From assembly GCA_965205955.1 (NCBI GenBank), contig OZ242192.1:1426001-1490000 (forward strand): 64,000 nucleotides of DNA. The letters are read 5' to 3'. Both the position numbers and the translations under genes were made by a program. Origin of the DNA: G965202915 sp965205955 (GTDB lineage Bacteria; Pseudomonadota; Gammaproteobacteria; Eutrophobiales; Eutrophobiaceae). Shown here in pieces: positions 18,501-33,500 of the stretch (the first letter of the stretch is position 1; each line of letters starts with the position of its first letter). The notes beneath the pieces are model-generated. The model made no database searches and had not been told where the DNA came from. It saw only the letters and a list, made by a program, of their open reading frames with translations.

Positions 18501-21500
18501 ACGGTGACGGTCACCCTGGATGCCGACATTGCCGGCGACGATATCGTGAACATTGCCGAGCAGACGGCGGGCTTTGCCATCACCGGCACGGTGGATACCG
18601 GCGCCACGGTGGAAGTGACCCTTGGCAGCGGCAGCGCCCGTAGCGCCACCGTAACCGACACCATCTGGACGGTTGACATCCCGGCCGGCGCCCCTGAGAT
18701 TACCGGCGCCAGCATAGAGGTGGTGGCCACGGCGATGCTGGCAGGCAGCAACGACGGCGAGGCGAGCCGGACGATAGCCGTAGACCTGGCGGCCCCGACG
18801 GCAACCTACGCGCCCCCGGCATCACTGACCGTCGGCACGGCCATCACCGCCATCACGCCAACCAGCCCGTCTGCGGACATCAACGCCTATGCAGTGCAAA
18901 GCGGCATTCTGCCGCCGGGCATGACGCTGGCCGGTGACACCGGCATCATCGACGGCGCCCCGACCACGGCAAACGTTGCCACCGCAGAGGTGACCATCGG
19001 CCTGACCGACACTGCCGGCAACCCCGGGGACGTGCTGATTGACTTCCCGGCGGTGGAGCGGGGCAGCCAGACGCTGACCGGCTTTGCCTACAGTTCCCCC
19101 ACGGCAACGGCCCTCCAGCCCATCCCCCCGACGCTGAATCCTCCCACGGGCGCGGTTGCCAGCAGTACCTTGAGCTATGCGAGCGGCGATACCAACATCT
19201 GCACGGTGAATGCGGACACCGGCGTCCTGACGCTGTTGACCGCAGGGGACTGCGTCATTACCGTAACCGCCTCAGCGACGTCCAACTACAACGAGGCCAC
19301 CGACACCTTCACCATCACGGTCGCATCCGCCATCCCGGTCGCCACCCTGGCCGGCACGCTGACCGAAGCCACCCTGTTCGACACACCGGCGCCGACCGTT
19401 ACCGTCACGCTGGCCAACACCGAATACGCGGCCCCGGGCACCCTGCTGCAAAGCCACTTCAGCGTGACGGATACCGTCGCCGGGACTGTGCGCGTGAGCG
19501 ATTTCACCCGCGACAGCGCCACCGTCGCCACACTGACACTGGCGTACAGCGGCGAGGACATCACCACCGACGGTACCCTGTCCGTCATCCTCGCCGCCGC
19601 CGGCCACACGGGCACCGGTGACCTGATGACCGGCACCATCGCTATTACCGCCGGCGCCGGCGCCAATGCCAATGTCTGCGGGCGGACGGCACAGGTGCGG
19701 GATGAGATTGTCAGACAGTCCTCGGCCACCGAATGCGCGAGCATCACCGACCTGGCAACCATTAAAAGGCTTGATTTGTTCGCGCAAAGGATCGCTTCGC
19801 TGCAAAACGGCGATTTTGCCGGCTTGACGGCGCTGAAGTTTTTGGATTTGAGCAACAACAACCTGGAGGCACTGTCCCCCACCATTTTTGTCGGCTTGAC
19901 GTCGCTGAAGGTTTTAAGTTTGGGCAACAACAACCTGGAGGCACTGTCCCCCACCATTTTTGTCGGCTTGCCGGCGCTGAAGGATTTGCAGTTGCACAAC
20001 AACAACCTGGATGCACTGCCCGCCACCATTTTTGCCGGCTTGTCGGCGCTGGATTGGTTGAATTTTTCCGACAACGACCTGGATGCACTGCCCGCCACCA
20101 TCTTTGACGATCTGGATAGGCTTAGTCTTTTGCGAATGTCCGGCAACCCGTTCACGGCGGACACCGGACTGCCCGCCGGCATCTTTGACGACGTGCTGGA
20201 TACCCTGGGACCCATTGGAACAACCGGATTCCCCCGCTTTGAGATTGACCAAACCGTCCGCGACGCCCATTTTGTCTGCTCCCGTGCCGACGCTGCGGCG
20301 ATTGTTATGGCGACCACCGGCGTGACCGACTGCCTGCGCACCAGCGCCGCACAACTCAACACCGCCCTCCCGCTGGTGAGGGTGGATGCCACCTTGAGCG
20401 GCCTGACCCTGTCCGACGGCACCGACACCTTCCCCCTCACCCCGGTGTTCGCCTCCAGCGCCACGACCTATACCGTCGCCGTCGCCAACAGCGTCACCAG
20501 TGTGACGGTCACGCCGACCGCCACCAATGCCGTCGCCATGATTACCGTCAACGGCGACACCGTCACCAGCGGCAGCGCCAGCAACCCCATTGACCTGACG
20601 GCAGGCACACCGATGGTCATTCCCGTTATTGTCACCGCCGCCGACGGCGCCACCAGGATGACCTACATGGTGACCGTCACCCGCGCGGCGCCGCCGATGG
20701 CTGTCACCGTCACCCTGGATGCCGACATTGCCGGCGACGATATCGTGAACATCGCCGAGCAGACGGCGGGCTTTGCCATCACCGGCACGGTGGATACCGG
20801 CGCCACGGTGGAAGTGACCCTTGGCAGCGGCGCCACCCGTAGCGCCACCGTAACCGACACCATCTGGACGGTTGACATCCCGGCCGGCGCCCCCGGAATT
20901 ACCGGCGCCAGCGTAGAGGTGGTGGCCACGGCGATGCTGGCAGGCAGCAACGACGGCGAGGCGAGACGGACGATAGACGTAGACCTGACGGCCCCGACGG
21001 CGACCTACGCGCCACCGGCATCACTGACCGTCGGCACGGCCATCACCGCCATCACGCCGGGCACCCCGTCTGCAGACATCAGCACATATATAGTGCAAAG
21101 CGGCACTCTGCCGCCGGGCCTGACGCTGGCCGGTGACACCGGCATCATCAGCGGCACCCCGACCACAGCGAACACGAACCCGGCGACGGTGACCATCCGC
21201 CTGACCGACACTGCCGGCAACCCCGGGGACGTGCTGATTCCCTTCCCGGCGGTGGAGCGGGGCAGCCAGACGCTGACCGGCTTTGCCTACAGCTCCTCCA
21301 CGGCAACGGTGGGCCAGCCGGTCCCGACGGTGACTGCGCCCAGCGGTGTACAGACCGGCAGCACCCTGAGCTACAGCACCACCTCAGCCGGTATATGCAC
21401 GGTTAATTCAAGCACCGGCACCCTGACGCTGGTTGGCGCAGGAGACTGCGTCATCACCGTAACCGCCTCAGCGACGCCCAACTACAACGAGGCCACCGCC

Positions 21501-24500
21501 ACCTTCACCATCACGGTGTCTGCGGCAGTGCTGCCGAGCATCTCCATCGCCGCCGGGACTACAGTGACCGAAGGCACGGCGGCCACCTTCACGTTGACGG
21601 CGACCCCTGCTCCGGCCGGGGACCTGGCGGTTACCGTTACCGTCACTGACTCGGGCAACTTCATTGCCGGCTCGCCGCCGACAATGGTAATGATTACCGC
21701 CAGCACCCCCACGGTCATACTGGCGGTGATGACCGACGACGACACTACAGACGAGGCGGAAGGCATGATCACGGCGACGGTGACGCCGGGCACCGGCTAT
21801 ACGGTCAGCAGCACATCCACAGCCAGTGTCACGGTCAATGACGACGACGCCGAGCCGATGCTGGCGATTGACTCCCCGAGTGTGGTAGAGGGCAACTCCA
21901 GCCAGACGCCGACACTGAGCTACACAGTGACGCTGACCGGGGATACCGAGCAGGAAGTGACGGTGGACTACGCGGATGCCGGCCCTGTCGGCGGCGGCAC
22001 GGCAATCTCAGGCAACGACTACACCCCGATTACTGCCGGCACCCTGACCTTTACGCCGGGCGGTGCGACCAGACAGAACATTGACGTAACGGTGTCGGGG
22101 GACACGTTTTACGAGGGGGACGGGGAGACAGTCATCGTCACCCTGTCGAACCCGGTCAACGCAACGATTGAAGACGGCATTGGCACCGGCACGATTACCG
22201 ATGACGACCCCCCGGCTATCTGGATTTTCTCCAGGCATTTACTGCCGGTGACCGAGGGGGACAATGCCACCTTCGGGTTGATAGCGACCCCTGCTCCGTT
22301 CGAGGACCTGGCGGTTACCGTTACCGTTACCGTCACTGACTCGGGCAACTTCATTGCCGGCTCGGTGCCGACAATGGTAACGATTACCGCCAGCACCCCC
22401 ACGGTCATACTGACGGTGATGACCGACGACGACACTACAGACGAGGTGAACGGCATGATCACGGCGACGGTGACGCCGGGCGCCGGCTATACGGTCGGCA
22501 GCCCATCCATAGCCAGTGTCACGGTCCAGGATAATGACATAGTCATCATCACCGGCGACACTGACGGCGCAGTGACGGAAGACGCGCTCACCGACACCGC
22601 TACCGGCGACCTGGACGTGGAGGAGGGCGATGTCAATCGTCCGTCTCTCCTCTTTGATCCACAGACCGGCGACACCGACCGTGCCAACGGACTTGGTATG
22701 TACGGCAACTTTGTGCTGGCGGAGGATGGCGACTGGACCTATACGCTGGATAACACGCCCGGCGACCCCCAGGGAGACGCCACCAATGCGCTGGCTGGGG
22801 GCGGCAGCCCGACCGAAGTCTTCACTGCGGTGTCTGCCGCAGACTCCAGCGTGGAACAAGAAGTCACCATCACCATCACCGGCGCCAATGATGCCCCCAC
22901 CGCCGATGCCGGTCTGATGCAAACCGTGGCCGCAGGCACCATGGTCACCTTGGACGGCAGCGGCTCCAGCGACCCGGATACCGGAGATATGATTGATGCT
23001 TATGCCTGGACGCAAAGCAGCACACCGACTGTGACCCTGGACGTCACAATAGAAGAGATGCCGACCTTCACAGCGCCGGACGTGACTTCCCCCACCGACC
23101 TGAGCTTTAGTCTGGTAGTCAACGACGGCGATACTGATTCAGCAGCCCCTGACACCGTAACCATCACCGTCAATCCGGCCTCCGCCCCACCGGTCGTGAG
23201 CAGGGTAGAGATTAGCAGCGATGGCCCCTATGTCGCCGGCGACACCATCGAGGTGACGGTGACCTTCAGCAAGATAGTAGATGTAGTGGGCGCCCCTCAG
23301 ATTGCTCTGACGGTGGGCACGACCCCCCGCCAGGCCGCCTTCTCGAGTGTCTCCCGCACTGCTCTGGTATTCACATTCACCTACACGGTACAGGACGGGG
23401 AGAACGATGCGGACGGGGTGAGCATTTCCGCCGGCGATCTGGCCCTGAACGGCGGCACCATTCGGGACTCTGACGGCGGCACCCCTGCGAACCTTAACCA
23501 TACTGCCGTGGACGCAGACCCCGACCAGGCCGTGGACGCGACCGTGCCGACCGTGAGCAGGGTAAACATTAGCAGTACTACCGGCCCCTATGTCCTCGAT
23601 GAAGTTATCGAGGTCACGGTAACCTTCAGCGAGGCGGTCACTGTGTCCGACACCCCGGAGATTACCCTGACGGTAGGTGTGAACGAGCGCCAGGCGACCT
23701 ACAATAGTGGCTCCGACACCGCTGCTCTGGTGTTCACCTACACGGTGGCAGCCGGGGATGGCGATGATAACGGGGTGAGCATAGCCGCCAATGCGCTGGC
23801 TCAGGCCGGTGGAAGTAGCATTCAAGACTCTATCGGCAACGACGCGACACTCACGCATACTGCCGTGCCCGCAGACCCCGCTCATGTGGTGGACACCTCC
23901 GCACCGGTCTTTTCCGGCGCATCCATCAGCGGTGATAGTCTAACCCTGTTCTATGGTAGTGGTGAGATGCTGGACATGAGCTCTACTCCGTCCGCGGGGG
24001 ACTACACGGTAACGATAGGCGGCGCGCCTGTGGGCGTAAACACGGTGGACTTCTCCTCCCCCAACTCCGTGCTCCTGACCCTGACCACTGCGGTTCCCCC
24101 CGCCCAGACAGTCATTGTGAGCTATGCGCCCGGCACTTCTCCGTTGAGGGATGTCGCTGGTCACAATGCCGGGGCCTTCAATGACGCGCCAGTGGACAAT
24201 TTCACGCTTGGGGTTGTTCTGGCCGCCTCGCCTCCGCTGACCGAAACGAACCTGAACGGCGCCACGGTGACGGTGACGCTGCAGGGGTTGACGCTGGAGG
24301 GCCAGCACATTGAATACGTGGGTTCTGCTCTGCTGGATAGGAACGACTTCGAGCTGACGACGAACGTGCCCGGTACTCTGACGGTGTCCGATGTCGCCCG
24401 TACCAGCCCCATGGTGGCCACGCTGACGCTGGCCTATGACAACGTGGACCTTAGCACAGAGGGCGCCTTGTCCGTGACGGTACTGGATTCCGCCAACACC

Positions 24501-27500
24501 TCCGACTCCGGCCGTGATCCGCTTAGCAACACTGTGACGATTACCCCTGCCGTACCGGTTATCTCAATCGTTGCCGGGACTTCCTCGGTGACCGAAGGGA
24601 CGGCGGTCACCTTCACGCTGACGGCGGATGAACCTGCTCCGGCAGGGAACCTGACTGTCATGCTGACCGTCACCGACTCGGGCGACTTCATTGCCGGCCC
24701 TGCGCCGACGATGGTAACGATTAACGCTACCGACACGGAAGCCACACTGACGGTACCGACTACCCCCGACACGACCGACGAGCTGAGCGGCGTGATAACG
24801 GCGATGGTGACGGCGGGCGCCGGCTACACGATCGCCGCGCCGCCGGACAACAGCGCCAATGTCGCGGTCCAGGATGACGATGGTGCGGCGGACCCGGTCA
24901 TCTCAATCACCGCCGGGACTTCCCCGGTGACCGAAGGGACGGCGGCTACCCTCACGCTGACGGCGACCCCTGCTCCGGCGGGGAACCTGACTGTCACGGT
25001 TACCGTCACCGACTCGGGCAACTTCATTAGCGGTGCAGCGCCGACGACGGTAACGATTAACGCCACCGACACGGAAGCCACACTGACGGTGCCGACCATG
25101 GCCGACTCTATTGACGAGGCGAACGGCATGATAACGGCGACGGTGGAGGGCGGCACAGGTTACATGGTGGACGGGACGAACAACAGCGCCGGTGTCACGG
25201 TCGAGGATGACGACGACGAACCGACGCTGGCGATTGACTCGCCGAGCGTACTTGAAGGCAGATCCTTGATTGACCCAATCGAGGAAGACCTGAGGCCGAT
25301 ACTGCGCTACACGGTGACGCTGACCGGGGCGACGGAGCAGGAAGTGACGGTGGACTATGTGGATGCGGACACCGGCACCGCAACCCCAGGCGCCGACTAC
25401 ATCGTGCTCACCGGCGGCACACTGACCTTTGCGCCGGGCACGACCACACAGAATATCGATGTAACGGTGACAGGAGACGGGATTGAGGAAGGGGACGGGG
25501 AGACGGTTATCGTCACACTGTCGAACCCGAACAACGCGATGATTACCACCGCCATCGGCACGGGCACGATTACCGATGATGAAGATACAACCCCGGTCAT
25601 CTCGATAGCGGCGAACAGTTCCAGGGTGACCGAGGGGACGGATGCCTTCTTCACGCTGACGGCGAACCCTGCTCCGCAGGGTGCCCGGATTGTCAGAGTG
25701 TCTGCCACTGCCCTCACTGATTCGGGCGACTTGATTGCTAACTTCGAGCTGCCGCCGGTAACGATTAACGCCACCGAAACGATGGCCACACTGAGTGTGC
25801 CGACTGCTGCGGCCTCTACCGACGAGGGGGACGGCATGATAACGGTGACGGTGGGGGCCAGCGCATTCTACACGCGCGCCTCGCCGCCGGACAACCGAGC
25901 CACTGTCGATGTCGAGCCCGCCTCCCTCGTGAATATATGCGACCGCACCGCGGCGGTGCAGACCGCAATCCTCGCCCAGTCCGTGGCCACCGAATGCGCG
26001 AATGTGATTGATTTGGGTTCGATTGATTTTCTTGATCTGTTTGATGTCGGCCTCACTTCATTGAAAGAAGGTGATTTTGCCGGCTTGTCGGGGCTTAAGG
26101 GTTTGATTTTGGCCAGCAATAGACTCACTGTACTGCCTGCCGATATTTTTTCCGGCTTGTCGGAGCTTGAGAATTTGTTTTTGCACGGAAACCAATTCCG
26201 CGAACTGCCCGCCAATGTTTTTGCCGGTTTGTCGGCGCTTAAGGTTTTGGGTTTGGAAGGCAACACCCTCTCTTCACTCGATGCCGCCATTTTTTCCGAC
26301 TTGTCGGAGCTTGAGGATTTGTTTTTGAGCGGCAACAACCTCGCCACACTTGATGCCGGCATTTTTAGAGGCCTGAATATGCTTGCGAGTTTGGATTTAG
26401 TTAACAACCCTTTCACAGCGCGAACCGGTCTGCCCGTCGGCGTCTTTGACGATGTGCTCGATACCCTGGCCGCCTCCCGCCCGGGCGGCGGCCTCTTTGC
26501 TGACAATACCGCCCGAGAGGCCCATTTTGTCTGTTCCCGGTCCGACGCCACGGTGATTGTAGCGGCCACCCCCGGTGTGACCGATTGCATCAAAATAACC
26601 TCGGCACAATTAGACGTCTTTGACCGGCGGCGTGATACCACCCTGCGTGATTTGACGATTTCCGCCGGCGCCCTGACACCGGCGTTCAATCCCTCCATCA
26701 GCGACTATAACGTCGTTGTACTCAACAGCGTAGCCGCTGTGACCGTGACGCCAACCCCCAACGGTCCGTTGGCGAGCGCTACCGTGATCGTGAACGGCGG
26801 CCGCACCGTTGGACCCATTTCCCTGACGGAGGGCACTCCGGAGACGATTACCATTCGGGTGGGGATTGCAGGCAGCAGCACGATGCAGACCTACACGGTG
26901 ACGGTCAATCGCCTGCCGGCGGGCGGCGCAAGCGCCACGTTGGCCGGCACCCTGACCGAGGCGAACCTGTTCGCCGGAACGACAGTGATGGTGACGCTGA
27001 CGGGCACTCGATACGTAAACGTTACCGCACTGGGGCCGGACGACTTCTCGGTGAGTGATACCGTAGACGGGACGGTGAGAGTGACCGGTGTCACCCGCAA
27101 CAGCAGTACAGTGGCCACGTTGACGCTGGAGCATAGCGGCGGCGACATTAGCGCCAACGGCATTCTGAGTGCCACGGTACTGGCATCCGGGCACACCGGC
27201 ACCGGCGATCTGGCGGCCAGCAGTGTGGCGATTACCGCCAGTGCCGGCGCGAATGTATGCGGTCGCACGGCGGCGGTGCAGGCAGCAATCCTCGCCCAGT
27301 CCGCGGCCACCGAATGCACGAGTGTGCCTGGTTTGAATTTGATTATTTCTCTTTCTCTGTCTGATGCTGGCATCACTTCGTTGCAAAGCGGTGATTTTGA
27401 CGGCTTGTCGGCGCTTGAGAATTTGTTTTTGGACGGAAACCAACTCCAGGCGCTGCCCACCGATGTTTTTGCCAACTTGTCGGCGCTTAAGGTTTTAAGT

Positions 27501-30500
27501 TTGAAAGACAACAACCTCTCTTCACTCGATGCTTTGGCTTTTGACGGCTTGTCGGCGCTTGAGGATTTGTTTTTGGACGGAAACCAACTCAGGACACTCA
27601 ATAGCCGCATTTTTAGAAGCTTGCCGGCGCTTAATGAGTTGGATTTGAGCAACAACTCCCTCGATGGACTGTCCGCCAATATTTTTGCCGGTTTGCCGGC
27701 GCTTAATGAGTTGAATTTGAGCAACAACTCTCTCGATGGACTGTCCGCCAATATTTTTGCCGGTTTGCCGGCGCTTGAGGATTTGTTTTTGAGCAACAAC
27801 GAATTCGCCAAACTTGATGCCGGCATTTTTAGAGGCCTGAATATGCTTGCGAGTTTGGATTTATTTAACAATCCTTTCACGGCGGGAATCGGTCTGCCCG
27901 CCGGCGTCTTTGACGATGTGCTCGATACCCTGGGTACCACCACCTTTCGTGTTGACAATACCGCCCGAGACGCCCATTTTGTCTGCTCCCGGCCCGACGC
28001 CCCGGCGATTGTAGTGGCCACCATCGGTGTGAGCGACTGCATCCGAATCTCCTCGGAGCAGTTGAGCGCTTTCCAGATGACCGATGCCACCCTGAGCGAC
28101 CTGAGGCTTTCCGCCGGCAACCTGGACCCGGTGTTCGCCCCCAATACCATCAGCTATAACGTCACTGTAGCCGACAGCGTCACAAGCGTGATGGTGACAC
28201 CGACCGCCAACCAGACCGCTGCAACGATTACCGTGAACGGCAATGACGTGGCCAGTGGCAGCGCCAGTGCAGCGATTCCCCTGACGACGGGCGCTCCGGC
28301 GACGATTACCATTGTGGTGACCGCCGGAGAAGGCAACCCAGTGACTTATACAAGGATCTACACGTTGACGGTGACCCGTACGGCGCTGCCGATTATCTCG
28401 ATAGCGGCCGGCGCTTCCCCGGTGACCGAGGGGACGAATGCGGCCTTCATGTTGACGGCGGACCCTGCCCCGTTGGCGAATCTGACTGTCATGGTTATGG
28501 TTACCGAGGCGGGCACGTTCATTAGCGGTCCGCCGACGACGGTAACGATTCCCGCCCGCGCCACGACCGCCACGCTGACGGTGGCGACCACGGCCGACAC
28601 GGACGAGGAGCCGAACGGCGTAGTGACGGCGACGGTAACGACGGGCGTCGGCTACAGTGTCGGCACCCCGGCCACGGCCAGTGTCGCGGTCCAGGATGAC
28701 GATGGCGCAACCGACCCGGTCATCTCGATTGCTGCCGGGCCTTCCCCGGTGACCGAGGGGACGACGGCGACCTTCACGCTGACGGCGAACCCTGCTCCGG
28801 GGGCGAATCTGATCGTGACGGTTGCAGTGGACGACGGGGCAGGCAACTTCATTGCCGGTCCAGCGCCGACGATGGTAACGATTACCGCCGGCGCCATGAC
28901 GGCCATGCTAATGGTGCCGACCGGCAACGATGATACAGACGAGGCGAACGGCACGCTGACGGCGATGGTGACGATAGGCGCCGGCTACATCGTGGACGGC
29001 GCCAACGACACGGCCAGTGTCACAGTCCGGGATGACGACACCGCGCCGACGCTGGCGATTAGCTCGCCGAGCGTACCCGAGGGCAACAGCGGGCCGGCAA
29101 TACTGAGCTACACGGTGACACTGACCGGGGCGACGGAGCAGCAAGTGACGGTGGCTTATGAGGATGCGGGCAGCGGTTCGGCGACCTCGGGCGCCGACTA
29201 CACCGCGCTCATCCCCGGCACGCTGACCTTTGCGCCGGGTGATGCCACACAGAGCATTGACGTAATGGTGACGGGAGACACAACTGAAGAGAGGGACGAG
29301 ACGGTCATCGTCATACTGTCGGGCGCGACCAACGCGATGATTGTAGCAAACACGGGCACGGCCACGATTACCAATGACGACAGCGCCCCGCCGACGTTGC
29401 AAACCGCCACAGTAGATCGTCTCACGCTGACGCTGAGCTATGATGAGGCGCTGAACGAGTCCTCGGTACCGACCGCCGCCGACTACGTGGTAGAGGTGGG
29501 CGCCACCCCGGTGACCGTCAATCACGTGGACATCAGGAACACGGACGTGATCCTGACGCTCGCCTCAACGCCTACCAGCGTCCAGAGTGTCACAGTGGAT
29601 TACACGCCGCCCGGCAGCAACCCGGTGGAGGATGAGATCGGCAACGATGCCGCCGGTCTGTCTGACCGGGTGGTGGTCAACAACACCGTACCGTTCGTCG
29701 AAAGTTTCAGGCTGAGCTCGGATCCCGGCGGCGATAATACCTACGCTATCGGGAATGTCATCGAGGCCACCGCAAGCTTCAGCGAAGTGGTGACTGTTAG
29801 CGGCTTGCCGCTTCTGAGGTTCGAGATCGGAGCGGTGAGGCGGGATGCGCCTATTGCCACCGGCAGCGGCAGCACGGCCCTGGTATTTCGCTATACGGTC
29901 GTGGAGGGTGATGTAGCCATTCATGGGGTAAGCGCCACTAACGATCCATTTTCCTTGAACGGGGGCGCCATTCAGGGCGACACAGGCGCCGACGCGGATT
30001 TGAGTGTGATACAGAATGGCCTTTTTATTCAAGATAACCACAGGGTAGACGGTATCCGCCCGGACCTGAGTGCCGCCACGGTCAACGGCGCCACGCTGAC
30101 GCTGAGCTATGCTGAGAATTTGAACACCACGGCCCCGGCTGCTGGCGCCTATACGGTAACCGTAGCCGGCGGCACGGTCGCGGTCAATGATGTAACCATC
30201 AGTGGCATGGACGTGACCCTGACTCTGGCCACGGCGGTTACCGGTAGCCAGATAGTCACACTGGACTACACGCCCCCTGGCGCCAACCCGGTGCGGGATA
30301 TCGTCGGCAACACTGCCGTTGCGCTGAACAACCAGGCGGTGACCAGCGCCACTGGCTCGGTAATGATCGGCTTGAATACCATTGCCACCGACGATATCGT
30401 CAACATTGACGAGCGGACGGCCGGCTTTACCATCGGCGGGACGGTGACCGCCGGCGCCACGGTGGAAGTGACCCTTGGCAGCGGCAACGCCCGTGGCGCC

Positions 30501-33500
30501 ACCGTGACCAGCGCCGCCTGGACGGTTGACATCCCGGCCAATGCCCCTGAGATTACCGGCGCCAGCGTGGACGTAGTGGCTACCGCAACGATGGCCTCCG
30601 ATACCGGGACGGTGACCCGTCCGCTGGCCGTCGATCTGGTGGCCCCGACGGCGACCTACACGCCGCCGGGCACGTTGACGGTCGGCACGGCCATCACCAT
30701 CATGCCGGAAAGCCCGTCTGCGAACATCAGCGCCTATACGGAGCAAGGCGGCGCCCTGCCGCCGGGCCTGACGCTGGACGGCGGCACCGGAGTCATTAGC
30801 GGCACCCCGACCACGGCGAACCTCTCAACAACGGCGACCATCACCATCCGCCTGACCAACACGGTCGGCAACTCCGGGGATGTGTCGGTCACCTTCCCGG
30901 CGGTGGCCATGGGCAGCCAGACGTTGAGCGGCTTTACCTACAGTTCCAATATGGCGACGGTGGATCAGCCGGCCCCAACGGTAACTGCTCCCAGCGGGGC
31001 ACAGACCTTCTTGAGCTACAGCGCCACCACATCCGGCGTATGCACGGTTAATTCAGTCTCCGGCGCCCTGACGCTGCTTAGCGCAGGAGCTTGCGCCATC
31101 AGGGTAACGGCCTCGGCGACGGCCAACTATCAGGAGGCGACCGCCGACTTCACTATCACTGTCAATCCGGTAGCAGGAGTCACCGTCACCCCGACGGCAC
31201 GCACGGTTGACGAGGCTGGCGGCACGGAGACCTACACTCTGGTACTCGACACTGCGCCGACGGCCAATGTCATCATTAGCCCTGAGAGCAACGCCACCAC
31301 GGCGGCAATCGTATCGTCGGCAACGCTGACCTTCACCTCAACCAATTGGAACACGCCGCAGACCGTCACCGTAACCGGCGTGAACGACGACATTCTTAAC
31401 TTTCCTGATAGGCGCACTGCGTTCGTGAGCCATACGGCTACGAGCACGGACGAGGACTATAACGGGGTGGGCATAGCGAGTGTGACTGTCACCGTGCTCG
31501 ATGACGACAACCTGGCCGTCGTCTCCCATATGACGCGCACGGTGGCCGAAGATGGCGGCATGGCCGAATACACCCTGGCGCTGCTCCGCAGGCCGTCCAC
31601 AGATGTCACCATTAGCCTGGCGAGCGATGCCTCCACGGTGGCGACGGTATCGCCGGCGGAACTGACCTTCACCCCGTCTAACTGGGAAACGCCGCAGACC
31701 GTCACCGTGACCGGCGTGAACGACGACAGGATCAACTCCCCTGAGCGCACTGCGATCATCGGCCATACGCCCACGAGCCCGGATGGTTCGACGGGCATAA
31801 TAGCGAATGTGATCGTCACCGCCACCGATGACGACACCGTCACCGTCTCCGAATCGGCACTCACGGTTGCAGAAAATGGCGGCACAGCGACTTACACCAT
31901 GGTACTCGTCATCGCGTCGACGTCCACTGTGACGATTACCCCTACGAGCAACGACACCTCAGTGGCAACGGTATCGGGGATGCTGACCTTCACCCCATCC
32001 AACTGGAACACGGCACAGACCGTCACCGTGACCGGCGTGAACGACAATCGGGTCAATCCGATCGACCGTACCGCGATGGTGAGTCACACCATCGCCGGCG
32101 GCGACTATGACTCGGTGGTCGTGGCGAATGTGGTGGTAACCGCCACCGATGACGACACCGCTGGCGTCACCGTCTCCGAATCGGCACGCACGGTTGCAGA
32201 AAATGGCGGCATGGCCGACTACACCGTGGTACTCGACACCCAGCCGACGACCGAAGTCACCATTGCCGTTGTCAGCGACACTGTCACGGCGGCGACCGTA
32301 TCGCCGGCAACGCTGACCTTCACCCCGTCCGAGTGGAACACGGCGCAGACCGTGACCGTCACCGGCGTGAACGACAACATTGATAACCCCGGCACCGCCC
32401 GCACTGCGAGCCTAAGCCATACGGCTACGAGCGCGGACGGCAACTATGAGGGGGTAGCCATAACCATAGCATCTGTGACCGTCACCGTAGATGATGACGA
32501 CACCGCATCGACTGTGGACACGGTGGCGATTAGCAGTACCGGCCCCTATGGGGTGGATGGTGTCATCGAGGTGACGGTGACCTTCAGCGAGGCGGTCACT
32601 GTGGACACCACCGGTGGCACCCCTCAGATCCCTCTGATCGTGGGTGCAAACACCCGCCAGGCGGTCTACACCAGCGGCTCCACTACCGCCGCCCTGGTGT
32701 TCACCTACACCGTGGTGGCTGGCGAGACCGATGCGGACGGGGTCAGCATTGTCGAAAACACCCTGTCCGGGAACGGCGGCACCATTCGGAACGCCGACGG
32801 CACCGATGCCAACCTTGACCATCTTCCAGTAGCCCCGGATACCGCCCATGCGGTGGACACCACCGCGCCGAGCGTGAGCGACGCATTCATCGTAGGCGAT
32901 ACTTTGAGACTGTTCTATGATGAGGACCTGGACCGTAGCTCTACTCCGGCCGCGGGGGACTACACGGTAACGGTAGACGGCACGCCTGTGGACGTAACTA
33001 CGGTGGCATTCCCCAGTGACACCTCCTTGAACCTGACCCTGGCCACTGCAGTCACCCCCGTCTCGGCAGTAACGTTGAGCTATGTGCCCGGCACTTCTCC
33101 GTTGAGGGATCTTGCCGGCAACAATGCCGCGGCCCTCACTAACCGGGACGTGGAAAATCTCTCGCGTGATGCGGTTTTGGCCGCCTCGATTCCGCTGACC
33201 GAAGCGAACCTGGGCGGTGCCACGGTGACGGTGATGTTGCGGGGCGATAGCACTACTACATACGTGGATTCTGCTCAGCTGGATAGCAGCGACTTCACGC
33301 TAGACACGACGAACGTGCCCGGCGCTCTGACGGTGTCCAACGTCAACCGTGACAGCAACACGCTGGCCACGCTGACGCTGGCCTATGACGGCACAGACAT
33401 TACCGTCAATGGCACCTTGTCCGTGACCGTGTTGGACACCGGCAACAACTCCTTCGGTGATTTGCTTAGCAACACGATAACGATTACCGCAGATAGCGTG

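Noticed and set aside
13551..28054. CRISPR-like arrays
   Set aside because: The regular direct repeats are 72-bp in-frame LRR codons with no unique spacers, and no cas genes are present.
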